Assembly: GCF_019695415.1 (NCBI RefSeq)
Contig: NZ_JAIFKJ010000451.1
Span: 1-8,606, forward strand
Source of the DNA: Thiohalocapsa sp.
GTDB lineage: Bacteria > Pseudomonadota > Gammaproteobacteria > Chromatiales > Chromatiaceae
DNA length: 8,606 nucleotides
Reading direction: 5' to 3'
Below are positions 6,260-8,606 of the stretch, in pieces. Position 1 is the stretch's first letter. Each line of letters opens with the position of its first letter. A model generated the notes under the pieces. That model was not told the origin of the DNA. It did no database searches and saw only the letters and a program-made list of their open reading frames with translations. The position numbers and the translations under genes were made by a program.

Positions 6260-7753
6260 TCACTCGCCGACGCAGGGATAGCGCTCGATGCCTGCCTCGG
6301 CCATCGCCACGGCGCGGAAGACAGCGCGGCCTTTGTTCATGGTCTCTTTCCATTCCAGCTCAGGCAGCGAGTCCGCGACAACGCCAGCCCCGGCCTGGAT
6401 ATGCAGCGTGCCGTCCTTAATGACGGCTGTGCGGATGGCAATGGCCGTGTCCATGTTGCCGTTGAAGGCGAGGTAGCCGACGGCGCCCGAGTAGATGCCG
6501 CGCTTGACGGGCTCCAGCTCGTCGATGATCTCCATGGCGCGGATTTTGGGGGCGCCGGACACGGTGCCCGCCGGGAAGGTGGCCCGCAGCACGTCGATGG
6601 CGCTCATGCCCTCGGCGAGCTCGCCCGTGACATTGCTCACGATGTGCATCACATGCGAGTAGCGCTCGACGATCATCTGGTCGGTGACGTGCACCGTACC
6701 GGTCTTGGCGACCCGGCCGCAGTCGTTGCGGCCAAGGTCAATGAGCATCAGATGCTCTGCAAGCTCTTTGGGGTCCGCCAAGAGCTCCGCCTCCAGTGCC
6801 TTGTCTTCGTCTTCGGTGTAGCCGCGGCGGCGCGTGCCGGCGATGGGCCGCACCGTAACTACGCCGTCCTCCAGCCTGGTCAGTATCTCGGGCGACGAGC
6901 CAACAATCTGGAACTCGCCCAGGTCGAGAAAGTACATGTAGGGCGAGGGGTTCAAGCCCCGCAGTGCCCGGTAGAGGTCCAGCGGCGCCGCCTGGTAGGG
7001 GATCGAAAGCCGCTGCGAAAGCACGACCTGCATGCAGTCGCCGGCGAGGATGTAGTCTTTGATGCGCTCCACGGCAGCCTTGTAGCCGTCCTCGCTGAAG
7101 CCTGACACAAAGTCGGTCTCGGCCACCTGACGGCCGCCGGCCTCAGGATTGCGCGGAGCGCCGCGCTGCATCTTTGCCACCAGCGCATCGATGCGCGCCT
7201 GACCCGTCGCGGGGCTGTCACCGGCGGCCGGGTCCAGGTGCACGATGATGTAGATGCGCCCTCGCAGGTTGTCGAAGACGACCACCTCCTCGGAGAGCAT
7301 GAGCAAGATGTCCGGCGTGCCCATCCGATCGGGATTCGGGCATTGGGCGAGCTTGGGCTCGATATAGCGGACGGTGTCGTAGCCGAAGTAGCCCACCAGG
7401 CCGCCTGCGAAGCGCGGCATGTCCGGATGCTCGGCGGCGCTGTAGCGGGCCTGGAACTGCTCGATCCAGGCAAGCGGGTCCTCGGCCTCGGTCTCTTCGA
7501 TGGCCTGACCGTCGCGCTCGACGACGATGCGGTGACCAAACACCTTGAGCACCGTGCGCGCCGGCAGGCCGATGATGGAGTAGCGGCCCCACTTCTCGCC
7601 GCCCTGCACGGACTCGAACAGATAGGAATATGGCCCCGCTGCAAGCTTGAGGTAGCAGCTGAGAGGCGTATCCAGGTCTGCGAGCACCTCGCAGACGAAA
7701 GGGATGCGGTTATGGCCCTGGCGCACCAGGGCGGCGAAGTTCTCGGGGGTCAT
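6260..7753 (-). CDS. trpE: Anthranilate synthase component I
   Basis: A 497-residue TrpE of normal length that converts chorismate and ammonia (delivered by the TrpG glutaminase) to anthranilate, the first step of tryptophan synthesis. The N-terminal domain has YLFESVQGGEKWGRYSIIG (44-62), the region that includes the tryptophan feedback site; LFES stands where LLES is common. The catalytic chorismate-binding domain includes VVLSQR (243-248), VGSSPEIL (284-291), RPIAGTRRRG (302-311), LIDLGRND (337-344), VMHIVSNVTG (368-377), FPAGTVSGAPKIRAMEIIDE (393-412) and QAGAGVVADS (453-462). All expected motifs are present. The sequence resembles pseudomonad TrpE closely, which excludes PabB as the main reading. 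Its ATG overlaps the gph stop as ATGA, so translation is probably coupled to gph. The other trp genes do not follow; a likely terminator and rpoH come next. No leader-peptide attenuator is visible, as expected for a gene inside an operon. Confidence 0.97.
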   Translation of the reverse strand: MTPENFAALVRQGHNRIPFVCEVLADLDTPLSCYLKLAAGPYSYLFESVQGGEKWGRYSIIGLPARTVLKVFGHRIVVERDGQAIEETEAEDPLAWIEQFQARYSAAEHPDMPRFAGGLVGYFGYDTVRYIEPKLAQCPNPDRMGTPDILLMLSEEVVVFDNLRGRIYIIVHLDPAAGDSPATGQARIDALVAKMQRGAPRNPEAGGRQVAETDFVSGFSEDGYKAAVERIKDYILAGDCMQVVLSQRLSIPYQAAPLDLYRALRGLNPSPYMYFLDLGEFQIVGSSPEILTRLEDGVVTVRPIAGTRRRGYTEDEDKALEAELLADPKELAEHLMLIDLGRNDCGRVAKTGTVHVTDQMIVERYSHVMHIVSNVTGELAEGMSAIDVLRATFPAGTVSGAPKIRAMEIIDELEPVKRGIYSGAVGYLAFNGNMDTAIAIRTAVIKDGTLHIQAGAGVVADSLPELEWKETMNKGRAVFRAVAMAEAGIERYPCVGE

Positions 7754-8424
7754 GCGAGCAGACCATCCAGCTCCGCCAGCGAGTCGATGACCGCATCCGG
7801 CTTGGCATCGCGTATGTCCAGCCCATGATTGTACCCATAGCTGACACAGACCACGGGGAAGCCCGCGGCGCGGGACGCCTTCACATCGCTGATGGAGTCG
7901 CCCACCATCAGTGACTCCGCCGGCGCCACGCCGAAGTGCTCAGCCGCATGCAGCAGAGGCAGCGGGCTCGGCTTCTTTTCCGGCAGGGTGTCGCCACTGA
8001 TAATGATGCCGAAGTGCCCGGCCACCCCCAAGGCGGCGAGCAGCGGCTCGGTGAACTGCGCCGCCTTATTGGTGACACAGCCGAGCTGAATGCCGCGCGC
8101 CTCCAGCATCCGCAGCCCCTCGGCAACGCCGGGGTAGAGGCGCGAGCGCTTGCCGTTGTGGGCCGTGTAGCGCTCCAGGAAGATCGGATAGGCACGCTCG
8201 AAGTCGGCAGCCTCGGGCTCGCCGTCGAGGCTGCCCGTCAGCGCGCGCTTCACCAGCCGCTCGACGCCATTGCCCACCCAGTTGCGCACCGCCGCCTCGC
8301 CATGGGGCGGACGCCCCAGCTCGGCCATCATCGCGTCCACGCTGTGGGTCAGGTCCGGCACGCTGTCGACCAGGGTACCGTCGAGGTCGATCAGGGCCAT
8401 TTTGGGGTCGAAGCGCTGCGTCAT
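7750..8424 (-). CDS. gph: Phosphoglycolate phosphatase (HAD superfamily)
   Basis: A 224-residue HAD hydrolase that removes phosphate from 2-phosphoglycolate, a product of the Rubisco oxygenase side reaction and of DNA end repair. The HAD motifs are complete: DLDGTLVDS (13-21, nucleophile Asp13 and acid/base Asp15), VTNK (117-120, Thr118), the Lys in EKKPSPLPL (150 or 151), and MVGDSISDV (173-181, metal-binding Asp176 and Asp180). An alpha-helical cap lies at about 23-95. The ATG at 8424 has GAGGA about 11 nt upstream, and a short remnant frame ends 14 nt before it. The stop overlaps the trpE start by 4 nt. The gph-trpE pairing is known from pseudomonads and supports the specific name over a generic HAD phosphatase. 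Confidence 0.93.
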   Translation of the reverse strand: MTQRFDPKMALIDLDGTLVDSVPDLTHSVDAMMAELGRPPHGEAAVRNWVGNGVERLVKRALTGSLDGEPEAADFERAYPIFLERYTAHNGKRSRLYPGVAEGLRMLEARGIQLGCVTNKAAQFTEPLLAALGVAGHFGIIISGDTLPEKKPSPLPLLHAAEHFGVAPAESLMVGDSISDVKASRAAGFPVVCVSYGYNHGLDIRDAKPDAVIDSLAELDGLLA

Positions 8425-8438
8425 GCGGTTGCTGTTCC

Positions 8439-8522
8439 TCAGTTCGGCAGGAAGCCCTCGTCCAACACCTGTTCCGGCGTGTAGGGATAGGACGCAGAGA
8501 CGGCACCATGCGCCAGACCGGT
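8439..8522 (-). pseudogene. Possible 3' remnant of a gene upstream of gph
   Basis: A 27-codon open stretch ends in TGA, 14 nt before the gph start, with operon-like spacing. It reads as a plausible protein C-terminus (ending SYPYTPEQVLDEGFLPN) but has no ATG start. An in-frame TAG at 8525-8523 closes it upstream. Beyond that TAG the same frame reads ANAIELAPH back to a TAA beside the hairpin at 8556. It may be the end of a gene broken by a nonsense change or by arrival of the hairpin element. Chance coding is also possible. I do not recognise the family. Confidence 0.3.
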
Positions 8523-8555
8523 CTAATGCGGCGCCAGCTCGATGGCGTTGGCTTA

Positions 8556-8583
8556 GGGAAGCGCCGATTTATTGGCGCTTCCC
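8556..8583. repeat. Perfect inverted repeat, 10-bp arms
   Basis: GGGAAGCGCC (8556-8565) and GGCGCTTCCC (8574-8583) pair perfectly around an 8-nt A/T-rich loop. A second perfect hairpin follows after 2 nt. The pair resembles a repetitive extragenic element or a tandem 3'-end structure of an upstream gene. No T-run follows on either strand. Confidence 0.7.
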
Positions 8584-8585
8584 GT

Positions 8586-8604
8586 GCGGGGCAGGATGCC
8601 CCGC
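8586..8604. repeat. Perfect inverted repeat, 8-bp arms, beside the 8556 hairpin
   Basis: GCGGGGCA (8586-8593) and TGCCCCGC (8597-8604) pair perfectly across a GGA loop, at the right edge of the window. With the neighbouring 10-bp repeat it makes a double stem-loop of about 50 nt. Confidence 0.65.
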
Positions 8605-8606
8605 CA

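Noticed and set aside
6065..7105. Long plus-strand frame opposite trpE.
   Set aside because: trpE on the minus strand carries every conserved motif over this stretch; the plus frame is its shadow.

Overview
This 8.6 kb, GC-rich window carries seven genes, all on the minus strand, so transcription runs from high to low coordinates. Gene content and family resemblance point to a gammaproteobacterium. TrpE looks pseudomonad-like, gph overlaps trpE as in the pseudomonad gph-trpE pair, and RpoH carries a typical gamma-type RpoH box. The nifU-type start at the left edge, with what looks like a complete nif promoter in front of it, suggests a nitrogen fixer, for example a purple sulfur or related gammaproteobacterium. 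The lineage is an inference.

Layout in order of transcription. The right edge (8425-8606) holds two perfect hairpins and a short coding remnant that ends 14 nt before gph. gph (8422-8424 start, ends 7750) encodes phosphoglycolate phosphatase and overlaps trpE by 4 nt, so the two form a coupled operon. trpE (ends 6260) encodes the large subunit of anthranilate synthase; trpG, trpD and trpC are not in the window. A 523 nt gene-free stretch follows, with a probable trpE terminator, several hairpins and two candidate rpoH promoters. One of these promoters fits the extracytoplasmic stress sigma factor RpoE well. rpoH (5736 to 4873) ends at a clear intrinsic terminator. Next come an RND-type periplasmic adaptor with no permease beside it (4652 to 3234), an unrecognised exported protein with 14 cysteines (3152 to 1620) and a di-heme cytochrome c peroxidase (1406 to 336). 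The last gene is the first 14 codons of a nifU-type Fe-S scaffold gene, which runs off the left edge.

The genes fall into several functional units. gph-trpE is housekeeping metabolism. rpoH is a single regulatory gene that appears linked to envelope stress. The adaptor, the exported protein and the peroxidase act in the envelope or periplasm. nifU starts a new unit that is probably controlled by sigma-54 and NifA. The most notable items are the nif-type promoter array (172-271), the RpoE-type promoter of rpoH (5814-5841), and the unrecognised Cys-rich exported protein next to an orphan adaptor. I did not find a clearly new multi-gene system.
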